A DNA stretch of 64,000 nucleotides from an uncultured Selenomonadales bacterium (lineage in GTDB: Bacteria > Bacillota > Negativicutes > Selenomonadales > Selenomonadaceae), in contig CAMJRX010000007.1 of NCBI GenBank assembly GCA_946408355.1, positions 1-64,000 of the forward strand. Direction: 5' to 3'. Below, piece after piece: positions 45,578 to 54,840 of this stretch; the stretch's first letter is position 1, and every line of letters begins with the position of its first letter. Below the pieces are notes generated by a model. That model was not told the origin of the DNA and did not search any database. It saw only the letters and a list, made by a program, of their open reading frames with translations. Made by a program: the position numbers and the translations under genes.

Positions 45578-47842
45578 ATGATAAACGCTGACGAACACAA
45601 GAAATTATTGGCGCAGATCACGGAGCTTGAAAAAAATAGCGTCAATTATTTCGATGTCGAGAAAGAATTTTTCCTTATCGACTCTAACAATTTATCCCAA
45701 GTTCGTCCTCGCCTTTATGGCTACTCAATTCAGCGCAGTGGCATTTATGAGGACGATGACCTTACACCCGAAGCAATCGCAGGCTTAGACGGGCGCGGGT
45801 GCTATATTTATGTCGACGTTAAAGGCGGCGAAATAACGATTAAGCAAGACTTGAACGGTTGCTGGGGTATTTATCTTTTCCGTCACGGCGATTATTTCGC
45901 GTTGAGCAATTCTTTTTTCCGCTTGCTCGACCACATCAAATTTAAATATCCGCTGACGATTAACCGCGATTTTTGTAATTATCTGATGGCTAATTTAGTA
46001 TCAATTTCGCAAACTGTTGTCAATGAAATTCAGCTTGTAGAGCGAAATGCGGTTATACATGTAGATATTGCAAAGAAAAACCTTCAAATTGAGCTGATTG
46101 ATTACAAAGAACATAGCGTTCCTTTAGATTCTAAAGAAGGTGTAGCGATTTTAGATCGTTGGGTTGAATTCTGGAGCGGTATATTGCGTGGCGTGGCTCA
46201 ACATACAAAATTTCTTTCAGCCGATTTGACGGGTGGATTTGATACTCGAATTTATTTTGTGCCTTTGTTACATTCAGGGATAGATTTAAATAAAATTCTA
46301 GTTAATTCTATCAAGGACGATTCAAATCCCATTTTTAAGGAAGATTATGCTATTGCCTCTCAAATTGCAGAGAATTATTGTTTTAAATTGAATCAACCTC
46401 TACCTGCACGGCAATTTTTTAATTACAGCTTGAAAGATACATGGAATGCCGATTTATATTCTCAACAGACATTTCGCGGTTTACCTACTTTATCTTATGG
46501 AGGAAAAGCTATAGAAAAACGTTATCATCTACCAGGTAATTCCGGCGAAGTATTCCGTAAAACTTGGCAGGGGCTTCCTCAAAAATTTATAGATGACGAA
46601 TGTTCATCAACTAGGCGTTATTCTTCTTCCTTAGCTAAAGAATTAGATAATTCAATACAAACAATTATTAAATCCACTTTTAATGATGTTCGCAATAAAT
46701 ATCGAATCAAGGATCCAAATTCTATAGATATTCCGCAGTATTTTTATTATGAAACAAGAAGTAGAAATCACTGTGGCAAGGCGATTGTATCTACTTACTT
46801 AAGAAATTCAGTGGAGATTGTCCCTGCTTATGATCCAGAAATGCAAACTTTGCAACTTAAAACCTCAAAATGTCCAGATTACCATTTGTTAATGATACTG
46901 TTATTTACTCGATATGCGCCCGATTTATTAAAAATTCGCTTTGATAAATTTCATGAAGCTCCCGACTTTGAAAACCTTATTCCAGAAGCAAAAAAAATAA
47001 ATGAACGCTTCCCACTCGTCAAGAAAGATAAAGCAAGTATATCGGGGGGGGGGATTTTTCATCTGCAGTCGCGTGACACGCAAGCGGAAAAAATCTTTTC
47101 GTCTGGTCGCAACAATCCCAGCATTCCGCAGGAATTGCCGGAAGTTTGCTTGAAAGCGACTTTTGATTCTAGCAAAACTTACGGGCTGTTTACCGCTCAC
47201 TTTGACGAAGAATTTTATAATTATGCAAAGAATTATTATGATACGCATACTTTCGGTCGTGAAAGACCCATGTATGCTATTGTAGGAATCACGCAGGTTT
47301 TGGAGAGCGTGGAAATTAGCCAACGCAATTATCCGAAGTATCAAGACATGAAACGTTTCCTCGAACAGGACTTTGCTACAATTCACGATGACGCAAAAAT
47401 AATTAGTAAATTCAGCCGCTATTTTACCTCTAGAATAGATATTAAATTTATACCTAAAACAGCTGAAGGTAATTTTCAAATTCTTTCCGTATCTGATGAC
47501 AAGGCTGCAGTATGGAAACCAACTTGGTTCCAAAAAGGCGGCATTGGCTATCAGATTCAATCCTACACTGGAAAATTGGAACTCGTCACCAAAGCCACTG
47601 CGGACGGAAAAATTAATTTGTCTCTTTTGGGATTGGATGTCCGCGACCCTAAAGACAACTCTAAACGCATTCCTTATTGGATTGATTACACTAAGCTGAC
47701 GGTGAACGGGAAAGTTATATTCGACAGCATTACACCCGCTTGGCACAATAAACTTTATCGTTACAATATGGACGTGAAAGCTGGAGAGGAAATCAAAATA
47801 CAAGTCGAATGGCTCCCGCACAGGAGCGATACTGGAACTTAA
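45578..47842 (+). CDS. Asparagine-synthase-like protein with a shared C-terminal module
   Basis: 754 residues from ATG 45578. The N-terminal ~190 residues resemble an Ntn-type glutaminase-like domain (DLNGCWGIYLFRHGDYF) but lack an N-terminal catalytic Cys. Residues ~214-224 carry FLSADLTGGFDTRIYF, a PP-loop (SGGxDS-like) ATP-binding motif of the asparagine synthase fold, followed by ~200 residues of that domain. A G10 run (47044-47053) encodes SGGG at about residue 490, in the linker. Residues ~618-754 are the same module as in the giant GT (GNFQILSVSDDKAAV, IPYWIDYTKLTVNG, EWLPHRSDT). Possible role: amide or amino modification of a glycan, as in asparagine-synthase-like proteins of polysaccharide loci. 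The stop overlaps that of the convergent sugar transferase. Confidence 0.75.
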   Translation: MINADEHKKLLAQITELEKNSVNYFDVEKEFFLIDSNNLSQVRPRLYGYSIQRSGIYEDDDLTPEAIAGLDGRGCYIYVDVKGGEITIKQDLNGCWGIYLFRHGDYFALSNSFFRLLDHIKFKYPLTINRDFCNYLMANLVSISQTVVNEIQLVERNAVIHVDIAKKNLQIELIDYKEHSVPLDSKEGVAILDRWVEFWSGILRGVAQHTKFLSADLTGGFDTRIYFVPLLHSGIDLNKILVNSIKDDSNPIFKEDYAIASQIAENYCFKLNQPLPARQFFNYSLKDTWNADLYSQQTFRGLPTLSYGGKAIEKRYHLPGNSGEVFRKTWQGLPQKFIDDECSSTRRYSSSLAKELDNSIQTIIKSTFNDVRNKYRIKDPNSIDIPQYFYYETRSRNHCGKAIVSTYLRNSVEIVPAYDPEMQTLQLKTSKCPDYHLLMILLFTRYAPDLLKIRFDKFHEAPDFENLIPEAKKINERFPLVKKDKASISGGGIFHLQSRDTQAEKIFSSGRNNPSIPQELPEVCLKATFDSSKTYGLFTAHFDEEFYNYAKNYYDTHTFGRERPMYAIVGITQVLESVEISQRNYPKYQDMKRFLEQDFATIHDDAKIISKFSRYFTSRIDIKFIPKTAEGNFQILSVSDDKAAVWKPTWFQKGGIGYQIQSYTGKLELVTKATADGKINLSLLGLDVRDPKDNSKRIPYWIDYTKLTVNGKVIFDSITPAWHNKLYRYNMDVKAGEEIKIQVEWLPHRSDTGT
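47044..47053. repeat. G10 homopolymer in the Asn-synthase-like gene
   Basis: Ten consecutive G in the coding strand, codons Ser-Gly-Gly-Gly. The present length is in frame. One base more or less would cut off the C-terminal ~265 residues, including the shared module. Confidence 0.95.
47430..47842 (+). repeat. Shared 154-residue module (eighth copy)
   Basis: Encodes the same module as the seven in the giant GT gene on the opposite strand 20 kb away. The sequence from GGIGYQIQSY onward closely follows module g. Confidence 0.85.
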
Positions 47843-49275
47843 TAAGCACCTTTGCCGGTAAAGACGGCTTTGACAGTTTTAAAAAGATACATTAAATCAA
47901 TCCAAACCGACCAGTTGCGCACGTACCAAGTATCCATAGCGACGCGCTCCGGATAAGTTGTGTCACTCCTGCCGCTGACTTGCCACATGCCCGTTATACC
48001 CGGCAAAACCATGTAATATTCGCGAATATTTTTACCGTAGCGCGGAACTTCAGCTTGAACAATCGGGCGCGGACCAACTAAACTCATTTCGCCGCGAATC
48101 ACGTTCCAAAGTTGCGGCAATTCGTCCAAACTCGTCCGACGCAAAAAATTTCCAAGTTTCGTAACACGCGGGTCATTCGTCAATTTAAAAGTTTCGTTCC
48201 ATTCTCGTTGAGCCTCCGGGTTTTCAGCGAGATATTTTTTTAGCTTAGCTTCGGCGTCGGGTACCATAGTTTGAAATTTGTAGCACGGAAATTTTTTACC
48301 CGCCGCACCAACTCTCTTGTGAGCAAAAATTATTCGCCCGCGGTTGTCAATGCCAACGGCAATCGCAATCAACAATAGAAACGGCGAAATCATCAGTCCG
48401 CCAATAATCGTCAACGTCAAATCGAAAATTCTTTTTATGACGCGATTATACGGGCGCGAAAGATTGTTGCGCAGGTTTAACATTAAAATTTTTTCGCTGA
48501 ATAAAATTGCTGGCTCTACGCTCGACATCGGCGTACCAATTAAATCCGGCACAAACGAAATATTTTTGACGTGCGGTTGAATTTCGCTGATTAAGGCTTG
48601 AAGTTTTTCCTTATTAAGCCCAGGCGCGGCTATCACGACCGTTTTGACATTTGCCGCCCGAATTATTCGCCTCGCCGCGTCGAATCCGCCCAATATTGGA
48701 AAATTTTTCGGTAAGATCTCGGAAATCGGGTGGTCATCAATCAATCCGACGATTTTATAGCGATAACCTAAATCCTCTTGCCAAAATTTTATCAATTTCT
48801 CCGCTGTTAGCCCTGCTCCAATTAAAATTATCGGCTCGCAAAAGAAATTGCGCCGTTTTAAAAATTTTAACACGCCGTATCGAATTAAACAGACATTTAC
48901 AAGAACGAACAACCCGAATAAAATTATGAACAGCCGCGATGATTGATTACTCGCCTTGAGGAAGTAAATTAAAATGATTGACGCAATCCAACCAGCGAAA
49001 ACTGATTGAAAAATATCTCGCATGGTGTCGACGACTGGTTTCATTTGCCGATAGGAGCGCGATTGCCCAAGAAAAATTAAAAATAACAGCGGCACCCAAC
49101 CATAAATGTATGCGTCGCCGTAAAGATACGTAACGCGGTTCCAAAAATCTGCGAAATCGCGCAAAATAAATGCAAGGTGTTCACTTAAAACGACACCAAC
49201 ATAATCGAATAATAAAAATAAAATCGGCGGCGCAAAAGTGCTTAGTGTCGTCGAATTTTTTTCTGTAGCAAGCAT
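47839..49275 (-). CDS. WbaP-like undecaprenyl-phosphate sugar phosphotransferase
   Basis: Starts glycan assembly by moving a sugar-1-phosphate onto undecaprenyl phosphate. About 478 residues (ATG 49275; TTG 49290 is possible). Five N-terminal TM helices, a cytoplasmic Rossmann-like domain ([17 protein letters not shown]), then the catalytic sugar transferase domain: [52 protein letters not shown] and [12 protein letters not shown]. Long form of the WbaP/exopolysaccharide type. The sugar (Gal, Glc or other) cannot be assigned. It converges on the Asn-synthase-like gene with a 4-nt overlap. Confidence 0.92.
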   Translation of the reverse strand: MLATEKNSTTLSTFAPPILFLLFDYVGVVLSEHLAFILRDFADFWNRVTYLYGDAYIYGWVPLLFLIFLGQSRSYRQMKPVVDTMRDIFQSVFAGWIASIILIYFLKASNQSSRLFIILFGLFVLVNVCLIRYGVLKFLKRRNFFCEPIILIGAGLTAEKLIKFWQEDLGYRYKIVGLIDDHPISEILPKNFPILGGFDAARRIIRAANVKTVVIAAPGLNKEKLQALISEIQPHVKNISFVPDLIGTPMSSVEPAILFSEKILMLNLRNNLSRPYNRVIKRIFDLTLTIIGGLMISPFLLLIAIAVGIDNRGRIIFAHKRVGAAGKKFPCYKFQTMVPDAEAKLKKYLAENPEAQREWNETFKLTNDPRVTKLGNFLRRTSLDELPQLWNVIRGEMSLVGPRPIVQAEVPRYGKNIREYYMVLPGITGMWQVSGRSDTTYPERVAMDTWYVRNWSVWIDLMYLFKTVKAVFTGKGAY

Positions 49276-49293
49276 AATACTTTCTCTCAACGC

Positions 49294-50886
49294 TCAATCT
49301 AAAAGATAATCTTCGTAAACGCCGCGCAGAATTGCCAAATTGTAGACGTTTAAATCCTTGTGGCATGTCCACGCCTTAGAATTTATTTCCATAGTCTCGC
49401 GGTCGTCAACTTTGTATTTTTTCCACGTCGGAATTAAATCGTTGTTGGGATTGCCGCTCGCCGCGAACGAACACCACGCCGCTTGCACCTGCTTAACTAA
49501 ATTTGCGTCGGGATTCGGCTCAAGTTCCTCGTTAGGGTTGCTGAAGACAAACGGCAAATCAATCGCATGACACGAGCCAAAACCTTCAATGGGCGATTTT
49601 TGGCTGAATAAATAAAAATACACGTCGTTGAACGCTGATTGATATTCCGCCGCCAGCTCCTGTCCAACGCGCCAGTCCAACTGGTTGGCGAACTCCAAAT
49701 AACGGTCAAGCTCTTCACCTTCCAAATGATTTTGCTCCCACGCTTGATAAAGTTCCTTAGCCATTAAAAATTTGCCTTCATAGAATATCGGTGTAAGTAG
49801 TTCGTGAAAGCCTTGCATTTCTTCCAAAAGCCCCTCAAAGTAAAACGCCCAATAGCGATACTCCTCTGCAGTTGTGCCCGTCAAAAGTTTAATGTCACGA
49901 GCCGCGCCGTCTTTTAATGCTCGGAACGGGTGTGCGGGCAAATATTTTCCGTCGCATGTCGGGAAGTAATCAATCTCCGTCTCAATCTTTCGTTCCTCAA
50001 TAAATTTTACGTAAATCGCGTTGAGGTTTTTGGCGGGCGTCTTCATAAGCTCTGACATATTTTTATAGCCGCCAAAGTTCATGAACTCTTCGGCAAGGTT
50101 CTTTGAGACTTCCGGCACATGATAAAACGCTAAATGCCCCGATTGCGCGATAATTTTATTGAACAAACCTTTAGCGGCAGGCGTGACCATTAAAAGTGAC
50201 GCAGAAATTGAGCCGGCACTTTCGCCAAAAATTGTCACGTTGTCGGGGTCGCCGCCAAATTCGGAAATATTTTCTTTAACCCACGTCAACGCCGCAACTT
50301 GATCCTTAATTCCAAGATAACCCGTGTCCTCGAACGCCGAATCAATGCTTGCAAAGTTCATAAAGCCAAAAATGTTCAGCCGATAATTAATCGTGACAAC
50401 AATAACATCGTGACTTGCCGCGAGATTTGCGCCGTTATAAAGTGGGTCGCCACTGCCTCCGTTAACAAAGCCGCCGCCCGGAATAAAAAACATTACAGGC
50501 TGATTCTTTTTTGAACTGCGTCGCCAAATATTGAGCGTCAAACAATCTTCACTTTGTTTAAGCATGGAGGCAGACTCAACGGGGTCTCGGTCTTGCAAGG
50601 GCGAGGCTCCAAATTTTTTGGCGTTGAATTCTTTATTGCTTGGCTCCAAAGGTTCGGGCGCGTGCCAACGTAAATTCCCGACGGGAGGTTTAGCGTAGGG
50701 AATACCTAACCACGTTTGAACGCCTCGTTTGTCAATAAATCCGTTGTAAATTCCTTGTCGCGTCTGAATTTGGCAAGATTCAGCGGCTTGAACGTCTTTA
50801 ATAAAAAAATTCGTCGCAGTAAGTGCAAAAGCGGCGGCTGAAGTCTTCTTTATAAAATCTCTGCGTAAAAATTTTTCATCAGACAA
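49294..50886 (-). CDS. Type B carboxylesterase with Tat-like signal
   Basis: 530 residues. N-terminal twin-arginine-type signal (FLRRDFIKKTSAAAFALTA). Alpha/beta hydrolase of the carboxylesterase B family: VQTWLGIPYAKPPVGNLRW, EDCLTLNIWR, oxyanion FIPGGGFVNGGS and nucleophile TIFGESAGSISASLL. An acidic residue around EYRYW and the catalytic His (GSCHAIDLPFVF) complete the triad. TTG 50886 start with GGGGGAGA upstream. Probably exported folded; substrate unknown, glycan O-ester removal is possible given its neighbour. Ends 4 nt before the upstream end of the sugar transferase frame, so the two may be cotranscribed. Confidence 0.9.
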   Translation of the reverse strand: MSDEKFLRRDFIKKTSAAAFALTATNFFIKDVQAAESCQIQTRQGIYNGFIDKRGVQTWLGIPYAKPPVGNLRWHAPEPLEPSNKEFNAKKFGASPLQDRDPVESASMLKQSEDCLTLNIWRRSSKKNQPVMFFIPGGGFVNGGSGDPLYNGANLAASHDVIVVTINYRLNIFGFMNFASIDSAFEDTGYLGIKDQVAALTWVKENISEFGGDPDNVTIFGESAGSISASLLMVTPAAKGLFNKIIAQSGHLAFYHVPEVSKNLAEEFMNFGGYKNMSELMKTPAKNLNAIYVKFIEERKIETEIDYFPTCDGKYLPAHPFRALKDGAARDIKLLTGTTAEEYRYWAFYFEGLLEEMQGFHELLTPIFYEGKFLMAKELYQAWEQNHLEGEELDRYLEFANQLDWRVGQELAAEYQSAFNDVYFYLFSQKSPIEGFGSCHAIDLPFVFSNPNEELEPNPDANLVKQVQAAWCSFAASGNPNNDLIPTWKKYKVDDRETMEINSKAWTCHKDLNVYNLAILRGVYEDYLLD

Positions 50887-51184
50887 AGTTAATCTCCCCC
50901 TCTGAAAAGTTTTGACTGAATTTTAAATCAAAATTTCCCAAAAGTCTATGCTGGCAGTATTATTTCTTTGTTTGAATAGTTTTTTATGCGAATCCGTAAC
51001 GCAAAAATATATTGTACGTCCAATTTCTTCTCAATCGCCGTTGACAACTCTAATTGCCTGTGATAAATTCCTACTGACAAAAAAATAAGCGTCAACAGAC
51101 GCCTGAACTTGATTAAAGCGGTTTTACCCCCGTAATATATAAGTTATACTGCGAAGGTTTTGGTCAGTCAAGCTCCGTCAAAGC
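50887..51184. other. Intergenic region upstream of the esterase
   Basis: About 300 bp, AT-rich, no gene seen. It contains a minus-strand terminator at 51079-51102 (GCGTC-TGTT-GACGC then TTATTTTTTT), placed to end the small peptide transcript that starts further right. Confidence 0.5.
51079..51102 (-). terminator. Terminator of the small peptide gene
   Basis: GCGTC (51089-51093) pairs with GACGC (51098-51102). The minus strand continues TTATTTTTTT. Confidence 0.65.
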
Positions 51185-51259
51185 TTAGCTGGCCGTTTTC
51201 GTTAATGCTAACAGGATTGCACCCGTCAAGACAATAACTCTGATGATAATTTTAACCAT
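51185..51259 (-). CDS. 24-residue hydrophobic peptide
   Basis: ATG 51259 to TAA 51185: VKIIIRVIVLTGAILLALTK then TAS. One membrane-spanning segment flanked by basic residues. The ribosome site (GGGGGGAAAAGTG) overlaps a CCCCC/GGGGG hairpin, and a terminator follows. The arrangement resembles a small stand-alone transcript. No family is recognised and the coding evidence is weak. Confidence 0.35.
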   Translation of the reverse strand: MVKIIIRVIVLTGAILLALTKTAS

Positions 51260-51313
51260 CACTTTTCCCCCCTTTTCGGGGGTTGATTAAACCGCTCCGC
51301 CCATCGTTTCCGA

Positions 51314-51342
51314 TTGCGCAAGTTCAATGCAAAAAATATATC
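51314..51342 (+). promoter_or_regulatory. Probable promoter of the flavoprotein gene
   Basis: TTGCGC (51314-51319), 17-nt spacer, TATATC (51337-51342), 50 nt before ATG 51392. Confidence 0.5.
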
Positions 51343-51391
51343 ACACGCCAAAAAGCTTTTCAACATAAAAAATTTTAGGAGATGTAGAATT

Positions 51392-51955
51392 ATGAGCAGA
51401 AAAATTGTTGTACTTAACGGTAGCCCGCGCCCTAAAGGCAATACGTCGGCTTTGGTCGAAGAATTTGCACGCGGCGCACGCGAAAACGGTTGCGAGGTCG
51501 AAATTTTCTTACTCGACAAGATGAATATTCACGGTTGCAAAGGTTGTTTCGGCGGCGGAAAAAATCCGGAGCACCCCTGCGTTCAGCGCGACGACATGGA
51601 CAAGATTTATCCCGTCTACAAAGCCGCTGACGTTGTAGTTTTGGCGACGCCGCTATATTATTGGACTTTCAGCGGTCAACTTCGCACTGCTTTTGATAGA
51701 TTGTTCGCCGTTGCTGAATGTAATTCAAATTACGCCAATCCGAAGAAAGAATCCGTGCTTTTAATGGCGGCTGAAGGTTACGGCTTTGATGACGCGCTCC
51801 AATATTATCAAAATCTCATGAAACATCTTGGCTGGACGGAACGCGGTCACGTTTTGGCGGGCGGCGTTTTCAAAGTCGGCGACATTAAAGGTCATAAAGA
51901 ACTTAACGAGGCTTATGAACTCGGAAAAACTATTGCAAAAGACAATGGACTTTGA
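51392..51955 (+). CDS. NADPH-dependent FMN reductase-like flavoprotein
   Basis: 187 residues from ATG 51392 (AGGAG upstream; the longer frame has no ribosome site). Flavodoxin-like fold: VVLNGSPRPKGNTSALVEEF (FMN phosphate loop), a Cys cluster HGCKGCFGG...HPCVQRDDM near residues 50-65, and VVLATPLYYWTFSGQL. The Cys pattern recalls iron-sulfur flavoproteins but a cluster is not certain. Probably a cytoplasmic electron carrier or quinone/aromatic reductase. Confidence 0.85.
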   Translation: MSRKIVVLNGSPRPKGNTSALVEEFARGARENGCEVEIFLLDKMNIHGCKGCFGGGKNPEHPCVQRDDMDKIYPVYKAADVVVLATPLYYWTFSGQLRTAFDRLFAVAECNSNYANPKKESVLLMAAEGYGFDDALQYYQNLMKHLGWTERGHVLAGGVFKVGDIKGHKELNEAYELGKTIAKDNGL

Positions 51956-52029
51956 AGGGAACTTATCGCAACGTTTGAACGCTACAAGTTTTTAATCGGA
52001 TACGCGGTAAGTTCATTACAGCGAAGATT

Positions 52030-52072
52030 TTTTTAAAATTCTTCGGGTCGACGACTCGGAGGATTTTTTGTT
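52030..52072 (+). terminator. Terminator after the flavoprotein gene
   Basis: Long imperfect stem (TTCTTCGGGTC / GACTCGGAGGA, with G-U pairs) followed by TTTTTT. Confidence 0.65.
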
Positions 52073-52094
52073 ATCATAGCGGCGAGGTGATTTT

Positions 52095-53144
52095 ATGAAA
52101 AAATTTTTAGATTGTACATTGCTGATTCTGTTTTTCGCCGCACTAGCCAGTAATTTCACGTCTTCAACAACTCATCAGATTATCGGATTCGCTTTTTTGG
52201 CTCTCGTCGTCGCTCACAACGTCTTAAATCGTAATTTCTACAAAAATTATCTGCGCGGTAACTTCAATCGTCGTCGTATCATCAATCACACAACTATTTT
52301 TCTGTTCGCTATCGGTATTTTGGCTTTGACGGTCTCCGGTGCCGCTCTTGCCGATTATTTTAACGCTCCACAAGCTAATTGGCGGTCGATTCATCTCGGC
52401 GCGGCAATTTTTACTACCGTTTTGCTCTTCGTACATATTTTGATTCACGCTAGCCGCTATGTTAAAGGCAAAATTTTTTATGCCACAACTATTTTAACGT
52501 TCGTGCTTGCCGTTAGCGCGATTTTCGTACTCCCTTACGTCGACCGCTGGTTTCATACCGTTAAAATTAATCAAAACGTCCTGCGCGGCGAAAAATTAAA
52601 TCTCGACGGCAAAATTTTAATCGTTTACTTCAGCCGCGTCGGAAATACTAACTTCCCAGATAAAGTCGACGCCGTATCTGGTGCCTCGCTCATGCTTGAC
52701 GACAAAAAAATTATCGGCAACTCCCAAATGATTGCCGATTTGGTTCAAAGTATTATTGGCGGCGATATTTTTGCCATTCAAACCGAAAAAATTTATCACG
52801 CCGATTATGGAGAAACCGTTCAAATTGCAAAGCAAGAATTTTCTAGCGGTGAACTTCCTAAACTTAAAAATCTTCCCAACGTCGACGCTTACGACAAAAT
52901 TTTTCTGATTTATCCGCTGTGGTGGCACACTTTGCCTAAACCGGTTGAAAATTTCTTGCTTAATACCAACTTAACGGGCAAAAAAATTTATCCGATTGTT
53001 ACTCACGGCGGCGGCGGGTTCGGCGAAAGTATCGACGCTATTAAAAATTCTACTCAAGCTGAAATTTCCGCGCCACTAGATATTTATTCCAGTGATATTC
53101 CAGCCTCGCGTGAAATTATCCTTAATTGGCAAAAAAATTCTTGA
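52095..53144 (+). CDS. Membrane DUF4405-like/flavodoxin fusion
   Basis: 349 residues. The N-terminal ~155 residues form four TM helices with conserved His (FLALVVAHNVLNR, SIHLGAAIFTTVLLFVHILIH), matching the DUF4405-type putative heme-b domain. Residues ~170-349 form a flavodoxin-like domain (KILIVYFSRVGNTNFPD, FLIYPLWWHTLPKPV, THGGGGFGESI). The fusion suggests membrane electron transfer between quinone or heme and a flavin. The 3' end overlaps the convergent lipase gene by 23 nt. Confidence 0.8.
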   Translation: MKKFLDCTLLILFFAALASNFTSSTTHQIIGFAFLALVVAHNVLNRNFYKNYLRGNFNRRRIINHTTIFLFAIGILALTVSGAALADYFNAPQANWRSIHLGAAIFTTVLLFVHILIHASRYVKGKIFYATTILTFVLAVSAIFVLPYVDRWFHTVKINQNVLRGEKLNLDGKILIVYFSRVGNTNFPDKVDAVSGASLMLDDKKIIGNSQMIADLVQSIIGGDIFAIQTEKIYHADYGETVQIAKQEFSSGELPKLKNLPNVDAYDKIFLIYPLWWHTLPKPVENFLLNTNLTGKKIYPIVTHGGGGFGESIDAIKNSTQAEISAPLDIYSSDIPASREIILNWQKNS

Positions 53145-54405
53145 GATTGTCCTTTAAATTCTCTTGTACTGCGATTGCTGCCTCAAATATCGTCAATTCT
53201 TCCGTCGACTCACCTGACGTTTGCATTGACAGCGGAATCCCGTTTTTATCTAAAATTATTTCCTCCAACGTGACGAATCTTCTTCCATCTTGCGCGTCGC
53301 GTATTTTTTTTGCCCGAATTATTCTAACCAACGTATATTTACAACCTAAATTTTTGCCTTCCGTAGCAAATTCGTCAAAGTCCTCGTCTAAAATTTTTTT
53401 TTCGTTTATTTTTATGCTCTGAATCGGCGCGAACGTCAAATTGCTGAAATCATTCCTTAAACTGTCGTCAAGTGCGCTCAAAATTAATTTCTCGTCTTCA
53501 GAATTAAAATCGCCCTTAACTAAATGAATCGGCGCAATGTAAATCGGCGTGGCAATTTTATCATTGTTTTCGTAGCGCAATGTGCCGCCCGCTTTTAAAT
53601 AATTGCGAATCGCACAGTCCAAATACACCGACATTTTATGTTCCATGTGGTCGCTACTCGAACTCTGCTTATATTCCAAAGTTTCGCCGAATTGAACGTA
53701 GCCTAGCACACGCAACGATCTTTTTATAACATCGCCGCGCATGACAACGCGAGTTAAGTCGATTTTATCAGAATAATTTTTTGCTAGCATACGCGAACCG
53801 ACTGCCGGCGCACCAAACGTTATAACTTTTAAATTTTTAGTCGAAATACCAGAATCAGCCAGACGAATCGCCGCAATCGTCGCAACTGCGCCGCCTAAAC
53901 TGTGTCCAGTCAAGTAAATTATTTCGTTCGGATTATTTGCAACGGAATTTTTAAGCCGTTCAGCAAGTCCGTCGCTCAAAACCACGTCGGCATAATCGCG
54001 GAATCCTCTGTGCACGAAAAATTTATCGCTAACGTCTTCTTCATACGGATTAAGCGTCGTATTATCGTTTAAATGCACACGTCCGACGCGGAAATTAACT
54101 TCGACATCCTTTAAATTTTCCGTACCGGCGATTGCGAGCACTTTTACATTATTTTTGCTAACAAGATAAGCTCTAGCGTCGGCGCGATTATTTTTTTGCG
54201 CAATTTTTTCAATCGTCCAGCCGCGTTCGTTGAGCATGGAGCGCATAAGATAACTTTCGTCGTCGCTGTACGCTCCCATTGAACAAATCGCACAAACTAG
54301 CCGTATTTCCTCCGTTTCAAGATCCTCTTCCGCTGAAACTTTTGCCGCATTCGTAAAAAAAATCAGCATCGCCAATAAGCAATGCATAATCAATAAATTT
54401 TTCAT
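53122..54405 (-). CDS. Exported class 3 lipase-like protein
   Basis: About 427 residues from ATG 54405. Signal peptide (NLLIMHCLLAMLIFFTNAAK). Lipase_3 alpha/beta hydrolase: VLAIAGTENLKDVEVNF, FVHRGFRDYADVVL and the nucleophile elbow IIYLTGHSLGGAVATIAA, then VITFGAPAVG. The catalytic Asp/His are likely in ...RVVMRGDVIKR... and the DHMEHKM region. The C-terminal ~130 residues are unassigned. Probably periplasmic or secreted; substrate unknown. Confidence 0.85.
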   Translation of the reverse strand: MKNLLIMHCLLAMLIFFTNAAKVSAEEDLETEEIRLVCAICSMGAYSDDESYLMRSMLNERGWTIEKIAQKNNRADARAYLVSKNNVKVLAIAGTENLKDVEVNFRVGRVHLNDNTTLNPYEEDVSDKFFVHRGFRDYADVVLSDGLAERLKNSVANNPNEIIYLTGHSLGGAVATIAAIRLADSGISTKNLKVITFGAPAVGSRMLAKNYSDKIDLTRVVMRGDVIKRSLRVLGYVQFGETLEYKQSSSSDHMEHKMSVYLDCAIRNYLKAGGTLRYENNDKIATPIYIAPIHLVKGDFNSEDEKLILSALDDSLRNDFSNLTFAPIQSIKINEKKILDEDFDEFATEGKNLGCKYTLVRIIRAKKIRDAQDGRRFVTLEEIILDKNGIPLSMQTSGESTEELTIFEAAIAVQENLKDNLKNFFAN

Positions 54406-54420
54406 TTCCAACACCTATTT

Positions 54421-54825
54421 TTAGTTAAATTGTTCTTCGACGACTTCGACGCCGTGTTTAATGCAATCTGGGCATGAACAAATCATTTTGCCGGTATCGA
54501 CGCCCTTAAGTTCACGGCAAATCAACGCGCCGCTCTTTTCGCGAAAACTATTCAGCATAGCTTTAGAAATTTTCATCGTTAACGGCTTAGATTTTGGCGA
54601 AATTAAATTGCCGGTGCTATTTTTCAAGCCAGCAATTAAAAGTCCGCCCGTCAACGCGCCGCAAACGCCGTCCATAGTGCCCATACCCGCGCCAAAACCT
54701 TCCGTAGCTTTAAATAAAATTTCCTTAGGAACGTCGACCAAGTCCGCGCAGGCGACTGCAACCGATTGCGAACAACTAAAACCTTTGCGGTGCAATTCGT
54801 CAGCCAATTTAATTCTTTCGCTCAT
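54421..54825 (-). CDS. C_GCAxxG_C_C family redox protein
   Basis: 134 residues. Conserved Cys set: GFSCSQSVAVACADLV, GVCGALTGGLLIAGL, ICRELKG and MICSCPDCIKHG. This matches the C_GCAxxG_C_C family, small proteins thought to bind a metal or Fe-S centre and often found near oxidoreductases. The biochemical function is unknown. ATG 54825 after AGGAGAG; precedes the lipase gene on the same strand by 15 nt. Confidence 0.9.
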   Translation of the reverse strand: MSERIKLADELHRKGFSCSQSVAVACADLVDVPKEILFKATEGFGAGMGTMDGVCGALTGGLLIAGLKNSTGNLISPKSKPLTMKISKAMLNSFREKSGALICRELKGVDTGKMICSCPDCIKHGVEVVEEQFN

Positions 54826-54840
54826 ATCAAACTCTCCTTT

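Noticed and set aside
46928-47821. Minus-strand frame opposite the Asn-synthase-like gene
   Set aside because: A shadow of the real + strand gene, created partly by the shared module.
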